Shown here: one piece after another, positions 23,041 to 36,068 of the stretch
Position numbering within the stretch: position 1 is the stretch's first letter
Layout: every line of letters starts with the position of its first letter
Source of the DNA: Dioscorea cayenensis subsp. rotundata
Lineage: Eukaryota; Streptophyta; Magnoliopsida; Dioscoreales; Dioscoreaceae
NCBI RefSeq assembly: GCF_009730915.1
Contig: NC_052472.1
Coordinates: 4,240,359-4,304,358, forward strand
Direction: 5' to 3'
Length of the DNA: 64,000 nucleotides
Position numbers and translations under genes: made by a program
Notes under the pieces: generated by a model
What the model was told of the DNA's origin: nothing
What the model saw: the letters and a program-made list of their open reading frames with translations, nothing else
Databases searched by the model: none

Positions 23041-24829
23041 ATATCCACATACTCAAACTGCACTAAAATAGACTCAGATAACATATCACAAACTATATCA
23101 TATAGACGATAATAAAAAAAAAAATAGTAGGTTGTCTTATACTGAAGTAGATAACATATCTGTAGACAACAATCAGATAACATATTACAAACTATATCCT
23201 ACAAATTATATGAAGATAGTAGATTGTCTTTCAAAGCTAAATTTCTTTGCTTCAATGAGTTATTTCCATTAGGTAGAAGTGTGTAAGACTTGGGACAAAT
23301 TCTTATATCCCTTATCTCCAAGTATTACTATGCACTTAGCATATTGTCTTGTTGATTCTTTGGTAAATTAAAGTTGGACATCTGGTTTAAATATCATGTA
23401 TATACTATCAAATGGCATAAACAATGCTTCAAATAGTAGTTGGATCTCCACATCTTGAGTCCAAAAACAACTGCCCAATAGGTGATACTTGAAATTATTA
23501 GATGCTCCAAAGGTGTAAAACAAAAACAATATATATGCATAATAAAACATATACTTAGTCAACTCACAAGAAAATTTCAAACATAAAACTATATTTTTCT
23601 ATGTGTTTTTTGTTGTCCTTTTGTAAGTTTTCATGTATATACTTGCCATGTTACTTCATTTGCATCATTCTAAAGCACTATAATTAATTAAATTGGAAGA
23701 ATTCAAAGGTTTAGGCATGCAATTAGGTTTGTTTACATATATCTGCATGCTTGCTAGTTATATATCTCTCAAGCAAGCATTTGCTAAGATTCAAGAGTAC
23801 CTAATAAAGTATTCAACATCTTTTATTCAATTTAGAATTTGGATCAATATCAGTAACAATGTGAATTATCATTATAATTCACTGTTCATTAGTTCCTTGC
23901 TGAAATTCTTCAACAGCCTTAGATGGGGAAAGCAAAGCCGCAGATATTAATTAATTCCTTTAATAACCATTATTTAAATTATTGTTTCCATATATTAAAC
24001 TGAAAGCATTATGTAGATTGGAGTATATATGTATATTGTTTACACATAAATGCAAGTTTTATAAATAAAAAAATATATATAATGTGCTATAAACTGATAC
24101 TATCTTGAAAATCATGGTTTAATAAACTAATTTCAAAATAAACTACTCCAAGTGATAGGCATGTGAATTCAAGCAAGAAAATGTAACGAAATGCTATCAA
24201 ATAACTTGATTAAAGAAACCTAAATGCCATTTCTTCAAGATTTCCTCAAGGCATGTCAGCAAGATCACTGACCATGAGACCCCCCATCTGAATCCCCCAA
24301 ATTAATCTTCTTCTCCGATCTTACTACACCACAATGTTCAAAAGAAGCTATAGTGGAAACAAAGTCAAACTAAAACACACACAAAAGATAAGAAAATCAT
24401 AACCCTAAATATCAATATGATCATCAAACCCTAAATCCTACAAGTAGCTCAGCGCCAAAAATAAAACAATAAGCGAGAAATGAGGAAGAGGATTTATTGA
24501 TTACTCAAGAAAAGGCTGTACAGCTTGTGGGGAATATGTCAAAGGAAAAAAGCCATCTTGGTAAGGAAGGAGGCATCCTTTCTTGGTGTTCTGGATAAGG
24601 TCGAAGAGATTTATGGAGAAAGGCTTAAGGCACTAGGATAAGATTCCTAGGGCTTCATTGGAAGAGAAGCCACTCAAATTCTTCACTTCTCTATTCTCAA
24701 ATGAATAAGACAGTCTGGACTGGTATTTTATTCACATAAGCAAGGCAATGCGCCAGTAGAGGAGCCTGACAAAAAGATGAAGAGACTGTGATGAAGCTGA
24801 GACAAAGAGACCATCTTTGTGGCGTGGGG
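23041..24829. other. No gene recognised
   Basis: AT-rich sequence. A moderately GC-richer stretch at 24240-24820 contains AAACCCTAAATCC-type motifs, as in 5' leaders. I found no frame or family to support a gene. Confidence 0.4.
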
Positions 24830-25612
24830 TCGGTGAGCAAAAATACCTTGATCAGGTATCCGATTTTTTTATCTGAATTTTGTGGATACCCGATCTGAAA
24901 AAATGAATCGGATACTCGATCCGAATTTTTAAGATAAAAACCGGATCGAATCTGGGTTAAGAGAAAATAAAAACTAAGTACCTGAATCTGATCAGGTTTT
25001 TAGTATATATATTAATAAATTTAAATTTTACATGGTCTAAATGTAAAATATTCAAATTCATAATCTAATCCTTTAAGAGTTATATATATACTTTAATAAA
25101 TTAAATTTTACAAGGGCTAAAAGTAAAAGATCCAAATTCCTAGTATAATCAATTTAAGAGTTATATATATATATATAATAAATTTAAATTTTATGGGGCT
25201 AAAATTAAAAAAAAAATTATTCAATTCCCAAATCTAATTCCTTTAATACTAGCCCTCCTCACCCAGTGTCTTCTCTTTTCTTTCTAGCTTCATTATCGAT
25301 GATGAGATATTTGAATTTTTTTTATTGCTTAAAATTGATAAAAAATTGTATCATGTCAGTTGGAAAGAGAATAATATAAGATTTTAATTTTCTTTTTAAA
25401 ATTATAAATTTGTTATATTTGTTTTTTATATAATTTTTTCCGATATAACTTAGATCAGAATATCCGATATCAAATTGGGTTTAAACTGGGTACCTAATTT
25501 TCAGTATCTGATTTAAACCAGATCGGATACGGATTGAATTTTGGCGATCCAAAACATTGAGTACCTAATTCGGTTTTAAAAATCTGATCGGATACTTGGT
25601 TTTGCTCACCTT
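24830..25612. mobile_element. hAT-like MITE, GGTGAGCAAAA family
   Basis: The inverted ends read GGTGAGCAAAAATACC on the left and, reversed from the right, GGTGAGCAAAACCAAG. Both are followed by TATCCGAT, with GGATACCCGA/TCGGATAC repeats inside each end and an AT-rich noncoding core. The ends are the common plant hAT MITE type. An 8-bp duplication could not be fixed. Confidence 0.6.
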
Positions 25613-25724
25613 TAAGTATTAATAAAAAAAAAAGCATATTTATGTGTGTTTTACTAGTAAAAGAGTAGAGATTGTGATTAGTGGAAAGAAAAATATCAGT
25701 AACCTATAATTTTAAAAAATTTAT

Positions 25725-25862
25725 TAAAAAGAAAAAAAGCCGTTTTAATTTTAGATGTGCAATCTCAAAAGTGATTTTTAAAAATAATTCTAAAAGTGGC
25801 CTCTGCACCCTCACATCAAGTATCAATTTCTCCTCTAGAGTGAACTTGGAAAACAAAAATAA
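25725..25862. repeat. Dispersed repeat, copy 1
   Basis: AATAATTCTAAAA, then CATCAAGTATCAATTTCTC and CTAGAGTGAA, match the segment at 60785-60930 (AATAATTCTAAAA, CATCATATATTGACTTCTC, CTAGAATGAA). The family is unknown. Confidence 0.5.
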
Positions 25863-25873
25863 TGTAAAGATAA

Positions 25874-25904
<31 letters not shown>

Positions 25905-26355
25905 ATAGTGGGTTACAGAATTTGGGTATATGAGCTTTGAATTTCAAATGAATCCCAATCACGTTTGGGTTATTTAAGATCTCCAACCAGTCATAAACCA
26001 TAAAATATTGTCAGCATTATACAGAAATTATTTAATAATTAAAAATATTAAGAACTATCATGAAATTTAATTTAAAAAATTAATGGAGTTAGATATACCT
26101 TTCATGTATCATCTTTAATATATAAATAATGTGTTTAACCCAGTTTATATATCATATCTAGAAAGAATTGATATATTTCATTCTGCCCTCACATTAAAAT
26201 TCAAACTTCCAGCAATACCACTTTTATATTTTTTATATATAAACCTATAAAAAATAATTAAAAAAAAGTCAATGCTTGACATTGTACATTCCTGAAACTA
26301 GTATATGTACAAATCAAGTTGGCTTTCGAGAATTTTTTTCATATAATTAAATAAT

Positions 26356-26611
26356 AGGAACTTTGGGCTAGTCCAATGGTAACTACCCATGGTTATAAGT
26401 AAGAGGCCTCGAGTTCGAATCTCTCAGCTTACAATTCATATTTAGGGTCCCATGTGGGAGTTCTGTGTGAGAATTACCTCTCGTTCTCCCCTCCAGAGTT
26501 GCATGGCGGGGGATTATTCTCAAGAGGTTATTCAAACCACTGTAACCGGTGCATCTCTGTACCCGTTTGTCCTTTGCTTTGTCGCTTGTCGATTTTGTCA
26601 AATATATATAT
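26356..26611 (+). mobile_element. tRNA-derived SINE with perfect 15-bp target duplication
   Basis: A 256-bp element is flanked by ATATAATTAAATAAT at 26341-26355 and 26612-26626. It has a perfect A box, TAGTCCAATGG (26369-26379), and a B box, GTTCGAATC (26413-26421), 34 nt apart, the internal Pol III promoter of tRNA-derived SINEs. The 3' end is an AAATATATAT tail. No tRNA cloverleaf can be drawn beyond the promoter, so it is a SINE and not a tRNA gene. Confidence 0.85.
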
Positions 26612-26763
26612 ATATAATTAAATAATCATATCAAATTAGTGAGACAATAGAAAACAAAAAATAATTCATTCAGAACATGTTATATTTCGTACTCGATAGA
26701 AAAAGTTGATGTAAGAAGCTCCCCTACTCTGCGATCAACAATTCTAACAACAATGTAAACAAC

Positions 26764-26775
26764 CATATATATATT
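26764..26775 (+). promoter_or_regulatory. TATA box of the GDSL gene
   Basis: CATATATATATT lies about 100 bp upstream of the ATG at 26874, a normal distance for a plant core promoter with a short leader. Confidence 0.55.
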
Positions 26776-26873
26776 GACTTTCACTGTAAACTCAATGAAA
26801 GTCATGAAGGACAATTTTTGCAAAGCCTTTGACCAAGAGGCTTATAAAAGACACAATAGAATTAATCATAAGC

Positions 26874-27900
26874 ATGCAAATGAAGCAGATGAAGATGAAA
26901 TCATACTTCACTGGAACCATCCTTCTATTTATCATTGTTAGCCCTAGTGTTGCTATTGTTACACCTTCACCACCACCTTTCTTCTATGTTTTTGGAGACT
27001 CTTTGTTTGATGTAGGAAATAACAATTACTTGCAATATCCTGCCCCTAAGGCTAATTTTCCGTTTAATGGAATTGATTATCCTGGAAACATTTCAACTGG
27101 AAGGTTTGGCAATGGATACATTGGTCCAGATTACGTGGGTATGTTTTTCCTTTTATATATGCATTAATTTATGTTGACGTTAAATGTTTTATTTTATCAT
27201 CGAGTCAATTTTGAATAAGTCTAATACGACTCCATGGCTTGACAAGTTTTTGAATAAACTAGATCTTATTTATGCACATATTATTTCAAAAACCAATATA
27301 GTAGTGTGTGGTTTGGTTTTACTATTTTTATTAAATAAACAAAATTATTGGAAAAACTTAAAATATGGAACTATTTAGTTATTATCTTAAATGGATATTG
27401 AAGAGTTTAGTTGATCAACAAGAATAGTTTATGGATTTTTTTTTTAACTCCTTTTCCACTTTTTTTAAAAAAAGGAACAGAAGATCCATACTCAATTCTA
27501 CTAAATAAGATGAGCATAACTAGATATTTCAAGCCAATACTACAATGAATTGTGCTCTAGGCCATTCAAAATCTTGGCTCATTATTTTTAAATACTTATA
27601 GTAAAAGAATTGGGACTTGTTTTGAAGATATGTTCTTATTATATTATATAAATTTTTATATTAATTATTTTTTTATGTCATTATATAAGCACTCTCCATT
27701 GCAATTTTTTTCTTAACTCCTAGTTATAATCTAGGATTTCTTCTAAATAACAAAAAACTTTATTTGGCAGCAATGTTCATGGGATATCCACAAAGCCCAC
27801 CACCTTATCTCTCTATCATCAATGAATACCAGACATCAAGAGGAATTAACTTTGCTTCTGGTGGCTCAGGGATCTTAAATTCAACTGTATGTATATACAT

Positions 27901-27932
<32 letters not shown>

Positions 27933-30133
27933 GAACATGTTATTTCGTTTTTGTTGATAATTGTTTAACCTTAGGGAGAAGGAACACTATCATTGGCAAC
28001 ACAAGTGATTTATTTTCAAGAAGCAGCAAGGAATCTATCAAGAAGAGTTAGCTACGGATCTGCTAAAAAATTACTATCAAAATCCATCTTCTACATAAGC
28101 TCTGGAAGCAATGATATATTTGCTTATTTTTTTTTCCATCGGTCCTCGAAACAAAACAACAAATGATCAGTTCATTGCAACTCTTGTGAACAACTTCACA
28201 CTCCATTTGATGGTATTTGTCTTTCTCTCGATTGTTTTTTTTTTAAAAATTAAATTTAAAATCTATATAACCATCTATTTGTTTTTTTTTTTTACCACAA
28301 ATAAGATTTGTTTTTTTTACCACAAATAAGATAAATTTAATTAGTTTTCTCTTAATAATTTTTTTCTTGCTTTTATACTCAAGCTACTCTCTTCCTTATG
28401 TACTTGAAAATAAGCTACACTAATCATAATTAATAGCCTTATTTGCATGCATGTCTCTACCAAAAATCAATATTTATATGATGTTATGTATACTACTTTC
28501 CATAATTGAAGTTACTAATAACATTGCATTGTTTTTATTAATAGGCATTGTACAACTCTGGAGCAAGAAAGATTATTGTGCTTGGCACAGCAAAAACTGG
28601 GTGCATTCCATTTATAAGAAGTCTATTGTTCCCAATATCTGGTGGTTGTTCTGAGGATTTAAATAATCTTTCTATTCAATTTAAGAATGAAACTAGAGCT
28701 CTTCTCCAAAATCTCACACCAAAACTAAGTGGGTTCAGATATGTTTTCATCGATACATATGAAATGGACAGTCTAATTCGAGCAAATGCTCATCAATATG
28801 GTAAGTGTCATATATTATATATAATATTTCAAACCTATAAGGGGGGAAATGGTAACTTTTTTTTTTTTGTTGCAAATTTCATAGTATCTTAACTTACATA
28901 GATAATATGTGAAAGTAAAAGTATATGGCTTCGGAAGTAAGAATTTGAGGTTTTACCAATCTAAGTCTTTCATCATATCAGTGATAGATTAGGTAGACTC
29001 CTTTCCATCAAAGGATTAATTTCACTTTAAAATTCAAAATGAATCAATATTTGAAATATGAAATTAACATAGAATTTTAATATAATAGTTGATTTAAATC
29101 TAAATCTAGATCAATATTATTCCCAAGTTAATCTATCTAATATTTAAATTAACAAACTTTGACATTTTTTTATTTCATGGATGTCACATGCAACTCCCAC
29201 CTTCTCAAAACTGTAAGTATTAAATGTGAAACTAAACTTAAACTCCTTATTTTCCTTTTTGTTCACTTCACCACAAGCAAATATGGTGTCTTTAAAAAAT
29301 AAACTTGAGGACCTAACTTACAGATACGTTATAAAGACAATAACTACCTAATATTTACATATAAATTAATGATTAGTCATATATTAAAGATAAAATTTAT
29401 TTGCATACCATGTTTTTACAATTAATCTTTGCGTAGAAAAAAGTTATTTAAAATACATCTTTAATTAATTAATTTAATATGAGAATATACAAATAAGCCC
29501 CCAAAATTCAAACCCCACTTATGAAAATAATGAAGCCTTAACTTTGGTGTTGATATTTGAGTAGGGCTCCTTTAAAAGTCAATGTTAAACCATAAAGAGT
29601 ACATTTTTATATAATCCTTATCTTTACAATATTAAGATTATTAAATATGAATCAGGTTAATATTGCAAGAGGTCAAAATAAAATTTAGAAAGCATTCGAG
29701 AGAATGCTCATTTATATTCAGGTACAACTTTACTAAGTAGTAATCTAATATAAAGAGATAATTTAATACAATACAAGAACAAAAAATAACATTTGATATA
29801 TCAAATAATTATTATTGATGTGTTAATTTTTAATTTTTTATAATATTTCAAAAATGGCATTATAATTCTAAAAGAAAACTTTGTTAATTATAATTCTTTT
29901 TTCTTTGTGGTTTAGGATTCACAGATTTGACAAATGCATGTTGTGGAATTGGAAGGTTTAATGGACAAGCTCCATGCACACCAATCTCAAATTTGTGCTC
30001 CAACCGTGATAATCACTATAGCTGGGATCCGGTTCACCCAACACAAGCTGTAGCTAGGTTGGTATCCAATATGTCATACTATGGCTTACTGCATGTCTTC
30101 CCGATGAACATCCAACAGTTGGTGAATGCCTAA
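26874..30133 (+). CDS. GDSL esterase/lipase, five exons, one homopolymer frameshift
   Basis: Exons are 26874-27138, 27771-27886, 27975-28212, 28545-28800 and 29916-30133, all with GT-AG introns. The start is the ATG at 26874; the longer frame begins at a TTG. A hydrophobic signal peptide follows (YFTGTILLFIIVSPSVA), indicating secretion. The SGNH blocks are present: FGDSLFDVGNNN (nucleophile Ser, block I), NFASGGSGI (block II Gly), SGSNDIF (block III Asn) and WDPVHPTQA (block V Asp and His). Such enzymes hydrolyse ester or lipid substrates, often in cutin, wax or defence metabolism; the substrate here is unknown. Exon 3 has a run of nine T (28126-28134). Reading it as eight gives 1092 nt, exactly 363 codons plus stop, the usual family length. 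As printed the frame shifts after block III. AATAAA motifs lie at 30219-30270. Confidence 0.9.
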
Positions 30134-30218
30134 AAGTCCAAAGTGCAACTCGAAATAAATGGGTATCTATGGAAACTAATATTATCATGTAACCGTCCTC
30201 CAATTATGTATTTTTATC

Positions 30219-30270
30219 TAATAAAAATTGTTCCCTCCTCATTTTCAATAAATAAATAAATAAATAAAAA
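30219..30270 (+). terminator. Polyadenylation signals of the GDSL gene
   Basis: AATAAA occurs at about 30220 and then repeatedly in an (AATA)n run at about 30248-30269, roughly 90-135 bp after the stop codon. Confidence 0.5.
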
Positions 30271-30287
30271 CCTCTTTAATACTCTAA

Positions 30288-30989
30288 GGGTCCGTTTGGT
30301 TAGAGGGAATGGGAATATGGAGATGGGGATGGGGATGGGGATGGGGAAAGGGATGGGAATATAAATAGGAAAAGGGGATTGGGGATGAGAACAAAAGTAA
30401 TGTTTGGTTGGAGGGGATGGGGATAGGAATAGGATAGAGAATAAGAGAAAATTTTAGTAAAATTACTTTTTTACCCTTTAATATTTTAATTAAATAATAT
30501 ATCTTGTAAAAAAAAACAATTATTATTAAATAGCTTCAATTTCTATAAAAAAAATTAAAATGAGTTATTTATTTTCTAAATAAATTTTAAATTTTATACA
30601 TTTTAATTGATGAATATAATTTGATTTTTTTATTTAAAATAAATAAATATCCAAATTTAATTATTTTTAAATCACTAAATATAAATAATTCTAATATTTT
30701 AAAAATAAATACAATGTATAACATGTCATTTCTTAATTTTCGTCTAATACAATGTATAAATACAATGTAAATCATTAAAATTTAAACAAATATAATATTA
30801 TGAGGGGTAAAAGAGTCATTACCTCATCAAGGCATGCTCAATCCCCCCCAAAATGAGGGGGATGAGCATGAAGGGTTTGAGGGGCATGCACTCCCCCCTC
30901 ATTCCCTTCCCATGCCCTTTGGTGCATGCCCATGCCACAAGGGTTGATCCCCAATCCTTGGGGATCAATCCTTGCATCCAAACATACCC
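30288..30989. mobile_element. Tourist-like MITE (TAA duplication), family C
   Basis: A 702-bp element lies between TAA at 30285-30287 and TAA at 30990-30992. The ends are inverted (GGGTCCGTTTGGTT on the left, ATCCAAACATACCC on the right). GGGGATGGGGATG-type repeats lie inside the left end and CCCCTCATTCCC inside the right. The core is AT-rich and noncoding. The Gypsy element begins its target duplication at the next base. Confidence 0.75.
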
Positions 30990-30997
30990 TAAAAGGC

Positions 30998-31452
30998 TGA
31001 TGCAGGTTCTAGACTGGATGGATAGGAAATGCTAGCAGGACTTAATTAGAATGAAGAGAATCTGAGAAAGAAGAAGAGAAGAGGTAGGAGAAGGAAGAGA
31101 AGAAGGAAGGAGAAAGTGATTCTGGTTCAAAGCTGCTTATCATTCTCATTGCATCTTCTTAAATAGAAACAAAACAAGAGAAATCTTCCAAATTGATCTA
31201 GCTTGCATTCTGACAAACAGGTATTGTGCCAGGACATTCTCACATGCTAGATAACCTCCCTTGTAATCCCCTACTCTCTGAGATTACAAACATTCTTTAT
31301 ACTAATACCCTTTCATTAGTTGCTAATTATTCATAACAAAGTCTTTGAATTTGCTGCCGACCAATCCTTGATTCCTCCTCAAACTACGCCTAGGCATAGG
31401 TGCTTGCTGCTGGTGTTCCCCCAGCCCTTTCTCAACAGCTGGGACTGCAACA
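30998..31452 (-). repeat. Gypsy 3' LTR
   Basis: 455 bp, TGATGCAGG...CTGCAACA on the plus strand. It differs from the other LTR at the GA/TT pair near 31053, T/A near 31308, and two bases near 31440. Confidence 0.93.
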
Positions 31453-32714
31453 ATAGCTCCCCCTTGTAAGTTATCCTTGTCCTCAAGGATGAAGTCTGGA
31501 AAAATGATGTGGAAGTCCTCAGCATCCTCCCACGTTGCATCTCCAGTTGTCTGCCCTTTCCAGTGAACCAAGACCTCGGCGAAACATTTACCGTGTCGTA
31601 GAATTTCCCTACTAGCTAGCCAGTATAGCCGCTGGCACCCTTAGTGGATGTTGATTAAAGAACTCATCTGGCAGGGTCCGAATCTCAGTATTTGGATTGC
31701 CCACAAACCGTTTCAACTTAGAAACATGAAAAACATTATGAATCTTAACATTGGCTGGCAACTCTAGGCGATACGCCACTTCTACTACTCGATCCAATAT
31801 TTGGAATGGCCCGTAAAACCTCCGAGCCAATTTGTGAGACATTCTACGGGCCAATGTTGATTGCCTATAGGGTTGAAGTCTCAATAAGACCCAATCACTT
31901 GGTTGGAACTGAACATCCGTGCGTCCCATATTCGCCTGATTGCACATCCGAAACTGTGCTCGCTTCAAATTCTCGCGCAATGTGGAAAGAAGGGTTGCGC
32001 GCTCAGTGAGAACAACATCTACAGTCGAGACTGTGGTTGTTCCAGCCAAGTAGTCTTGTAAGGTTGGTGGTTCCCTGCCGAAAACAACCTCATAGAGTGA
32101 CATTTTGATCGCCGAATGCCAAGCTGAATTGTAGTGCCATTCGGCCCACGGTAGATATCTGACCCACCGGCGAGGATGATTGGATGTGAAACACTGTAAA
32201 TAGTCTTCTAGGTATCGATTTAAGACTTCGGTCTGGCCGTCGGTTTGGGGGTGGTAGGGGCTGCTTGTGGCGAGCATCGTCCCTTGCAATTTGAATAACT
32301 CCCGCCAGAACCCACTCATAAAAATTGGATCGCGATCCGATATAATCTGAGCTGGTGTGCCGTGGAGCTTGATCACATCTCGTATCAGAATTTCAGCGAC
32401 TTGTGGTGCTATGAAACTCGTCGGCGACGCAGAAAAATGTCCCTGTTTTGACAGCCGATCCACCACGACCATGAGTGCGGTCTTCCCTTCCGACGGAGGC
32501 AAACCCGTGATAAAATCCATCGACACCGAATGCCATATCTTGCCCGGGATTGGCAAGGGTTGCAGCAGACCCTGAGGAGCCCGATTAATAGGTTTAATGG
32601 CCTGACAAACCATGCAATGTGCCACATACTGAGCAACTGTCTTCTTCATGTACGGCCAGTAGAATACACTCGCTAACCGGACGAGAGTTCTCTGTATTCC
32701 TGCATGACCCCCCC
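31323..32714 (-). pseudogene. Gypsy integrase and chromodomain
   Basis: Minus strand. The HHCC zinc finger (HTTP..GGHAG, then CMVCQ), the DDE catalytic core (SMDFITGLPPS; IISDRDPIF; TDGQTEVLNR) and a C-terminal chromodomain (VLVHWKGQTTGDATWEDAEDF) follow in order. The integrase inserts the cDNA; the chromodomain usually targets insertion to particular chromatin. The frame is broken twice: a run of seven C on the plus strand (about 32708-32715) shifts it inside the zinc finger, and a repeated CTAG (31610-31617) shifts it between integrase and chromodomain. With one base less in the first and one CTAG less in the second, the frame would be continuous. Confidence 0.9.
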
Positions 32715-35182
32715 GTTGGTGTTGTGTGAAACTCTGCGACAAGTAAAGGTTGCAGAGCCGAGTCCTCGGGAATCCACAGCTGATCTTTGAAGAATAGCAA
32801 CCCGTCCTTAAGTCGAAAGTTTGGGTGGTCACCTGGGTCTGTAGTGATATCAGAGATTAATTTCATGGTAGCCGGGTGAACAAAATAGGGCCGTTTCACC
32901 GAGTCCCATAGAATTGGTAGTGGTCGTGATTCCGCCAATAGGGCATTACAAGAGACACGAGTCACGCGCGACAAGGCATCTGCAGGGCCATTGAAAATTC
33001 CTGGTTTATACTCAATGTCGAAATCGTATACGACTAGCTTGCAGAGCCACCTCTGTTGCTCCGGAGTTTGGATTGTTTGATGTAACAGAGCTCTAAGGCT
33101 GCGATGATCCATTTGTACCGTGAAACGGCGGCCCAACAAGTACTGGCGCCATTTCTTGATGGATTCCGTGATGGCAAACATTTCTCGAGTATACGTCGAA
33201 GAAGCCTGCAATCGTGGACTGAGTTGCTTGCTAAAATAGGCAAGAGGATGCCCTTGCTGGAGCAGAATCGCACCGATGCCGGTCCCGGAAGCATCTGTCT
33301 GAACAACGAATGGAATTGAGAAGTCCGGTAATTGAAGAATTGGTGTTTGTGTGAGAGCAAGTTGGAGCTGGTGAAATGCTTGCGTCGCCGCGGGGGTCCA
33401 GACGAAAGCATCCTTGCGCAACAAGGCGGTTAATGGTGCAGCTTATTGAGAGTATTTGGAGACAAATCTCCGATAATAACCACACATGCCTAAAAATCCC
33501 CGAAGAGCTTTGGCGGACTGTGGTAATGGCCAATCCTTTATGGCTTCAATTTTGGTAGGATCGACGGCAACACCGTCCCCAGAAACAATATGTCCCAAGT
33601 AGCCGATAGAGGTGCAGCCGAATTCACATTTTGACAACTTTGCAAACAGTCGATGATGGCAAAGACGTTGAAACACCTCGCAAAGGTGAGATAAATGTGA
33701 TGTCCAGTCGGGGCTGTAAATAAGAATATCGTCAAAGAATATAAGGACGAATTTACGAAGCACTTGCCTGAATGTTGAATTCATAAGAGACTGGAAGGTG
33801 GACGGCGCGTTGGTCAAGCCAAAAGGCATGACGAGGAATTCAAAGTGGTCGTCGTGGGTGCGGAAAGCCGTCTTCTGAACATCGGCGGGGAAAATTCTGA
33901 TTTGGTGATATCCGGCTCGCAGATCTAGTTTGGAGAAGATCTTAGCGCCTGCGACTTCATCGAGTAATTCCTCCACCGTGGGGATCAGAAACCGATCTTT
34001 GACGGTCACGGCATTCAGGCCCCTGTAGTCGACGCAGATGCGCCAAGTGCCATCCTTCTTCTTCACCAGGAGAACGGGCGAAGAAAATGGGCTGGTGCTC
34101 GCTTTGATAATACCGTCGGCAAGCATTTCCCCAACAAGTTTTTCAACCTCCGTCTTCTGAAAATGAGGGTACCGGTACGGTTTGATATTCACCGGGCTGG
34201 TTCCAGGAAGTAGTGGAATGTGGTGATCGTGTTCCCGGACTGGGGGAAGGCCCGATGGAGTAGCGAATATATCATTGTATTGCTGGAGAATGGATTGGAA
34301 TTTGCTGAGGAAGACGATCGGTATGTTGGGCTCAAACTTTGGATCCACATCCTTTTCAATTGATTCTACAGTAAGCTGGTAAAAATGACCCTCAGATGAA
34401 CCTGATTTTTGAAGAGAAGCAGGTCTGGTGCCCTCATAACTAGATTGAGTTAACCCATTGAGTCGGATTTGCTGGCCCATATAATTAAATTCCATCGAAA
34501 GCTGACTATAGTCGAATAGAATAGGACCGAGTTGCCGCATCCATTGAACGCCTAATACGACGTCCGCGCCATATATGGGTAGTAAAATCAGATCCACCTT
34601 GAATGTGGCTGAACCCATTTGCAGAGGAACGCCCGAACACTCGCCACCACAAGTTAAGGCCTCTCCGTTGCCGACAGTAACTCGCAGGTGTAAAGAAGGC
34701 TGTACTAAGAGGTTGAGATGTGTTGCTAATTTCAATTGAATGAAATTATTTGTAGATCCTCCATCGATTAAGACGATGATGTCCTTCCCATGGATTGAAG
34801 CAGCAATCTTCAATGTCGACGGAACCATTTGCCCCATCAGTGCGTGGAGGGAGATGCACGGTGTATCCTGTGCCCAGCTACGAGTAGGAATTGACTCCGG
34901 TGAAGGTAGATCTAGAACAGGAGGGGGGTCCTCGTCTGGTCCAGGTAATTCATCAGAATCCATCATCAAATAGAGAAAGAGAACTGGCTTACAGCGGTGC
35001 CCGGGAATGAACTTGGCGTCGCAATTGAAGCAGAGGCCTTTCTCACGGCGAGCTGCCATTTCGGACGGTGTTAACCTTTTAATTGGAAGGGAAGTAGGGC
35101 GCTGAGCAGGTGGAGGAAGTGCTAGGGTGGACGGTGGTGCTGGTAGCAGCGGTTGTGAAAATAGGGGCCGATTAGCGGCCAC
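32594..35182 (-). pseudogene. Gypsy protease, reverse transcriptase and RNase H
   Basis: Minus strand. A zinc knuckle (CFNCDAKFIPGHRC) comes first, then the aspartic protease (VLIDGGSTNNFI). The reverse transcriptase follows with KPYRYPHFQK, FSSPVLLVKKKDGTWRICVD, LDLRAGYHQI, VMPFGLTNAPSTFQ and the catalytic FFDDILIY. RNase H comes last with VVQTDASGTGIGAIL and the HIS-type DHRSLRALL segment. The domains are full length and the catalytic residues are present. One in-frame TAA (33443-33445) separates reverse transcriptase from RNase H at the conserved APLTALL segment; the frame continues unchanged after it. Confidence 0.92.
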
Positions 35183-36046
35183 TCACGCTGCACAGAGTTT
35201 GTCCTCCACTATCTTGGCTAGTCCGACTGCATCATGGAGGTTCTGCGGTTTCATCATGTACAACTCTCGCTGAATCTCGTCCTTAAGACCCGATAGAAAA
35301 CAATTCATCAAGCTGAGTGGTTGAAGCCTGGTGGTCCTAGTGGATAAGCATTCAAATTCATGGAGAAAAACCTCGATTGTGGGTGTTTGTTTTAGCTTGA
35401 AAAGAGATGCTTCATAATTGAAGTAGGAGGAGGGGCCAAAGCGTAACTCAAGCTTCCGAGCAAAATCATCCCATTGCCCCAATTGATTGGTCGAATGTAA
35501 CCAATGAAACCACTGGCGTGCCTGACCTGCCATGTAGAAGGCTGCGATGGCAACCCGTTGATCATCTGGAATCTGGTTGAAGAGGAAATAGTGGTTTATT
35601 TGAAACAACCACCCAATAGCATCCTCGCCAGAGAAGAATGGAACCTCAATTTTTGGTAACTTGGAGGGTGACGATGATGATGTGGGATGAAGAGATGATG
35701 GTGTTAATGGTGAGGTATGGTGGATTGTTGGAGGGATGGTGGATGGAGGAAGTGGAAGTAATGGCGGTTAAGAGGTTGGCAGAAGTGGTGCTGGTCGGTC
35801 GAGATGTTGAAGTTTGACCAACATCTCAGCCATCACCGTTTGCTGAGCGGCGAGGGAGTTGCGGAGGAGGTCAAAGGATTCAGAGTGGCTTTTTCGCATG
35901 AGTTCAAAGGACTCTGAGTGATGTTGGACGGTGGAACAGAGGCCGTCGATTTTGGAGAGGACTGCGTCGTGTTTGGCGAGCTGTTCGGCCATGGATGACA
36001 GTTGTTCATCGATCGTTCGCGCTCTGGTCACCATGCTATCAGTCAT
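35183..36046 (-). pseudogene. Gypsy gag
   Basis: Minus strand, continuous frame from 36046 except for an in-frame TAA (35768-35770) and a TGA (35183-35185) just before the pol frame. The N-terminus is a coiled-coil-like helical stretch (TIDEQLSSMAEQLAKHD). The capsid part reads GWLFQINHYFLF, then ELRFGPSSYFNYEASLFKLK and QRELYMMKP, the retrotransposon gag fold. Codon phase is shared with pol, so gag-pol would be one polyprotein if the stops were read through or mutated back. Confidence 0.88.
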
Positions 36047-36068
36047 GAGGTCAATGAAAGCACCAAAT

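Noticed and set aside
26362..26430. tRNA gene
   Set aside because: A and B boxes are present but no cloverleaf stems can be drawn, and the unit ends in a SINE tail with long flanking duplications.
26829..26873. Upstream start of the GDSL protein
   Set aside because: The longer frame begins at TTG; the first ATG is at 26874 and directly precedes the signal peptide.
31806..33558. Plus-strand frames across the Gypsy pol region
   Set aside because: Shadows of the minus-strand polyprotein.
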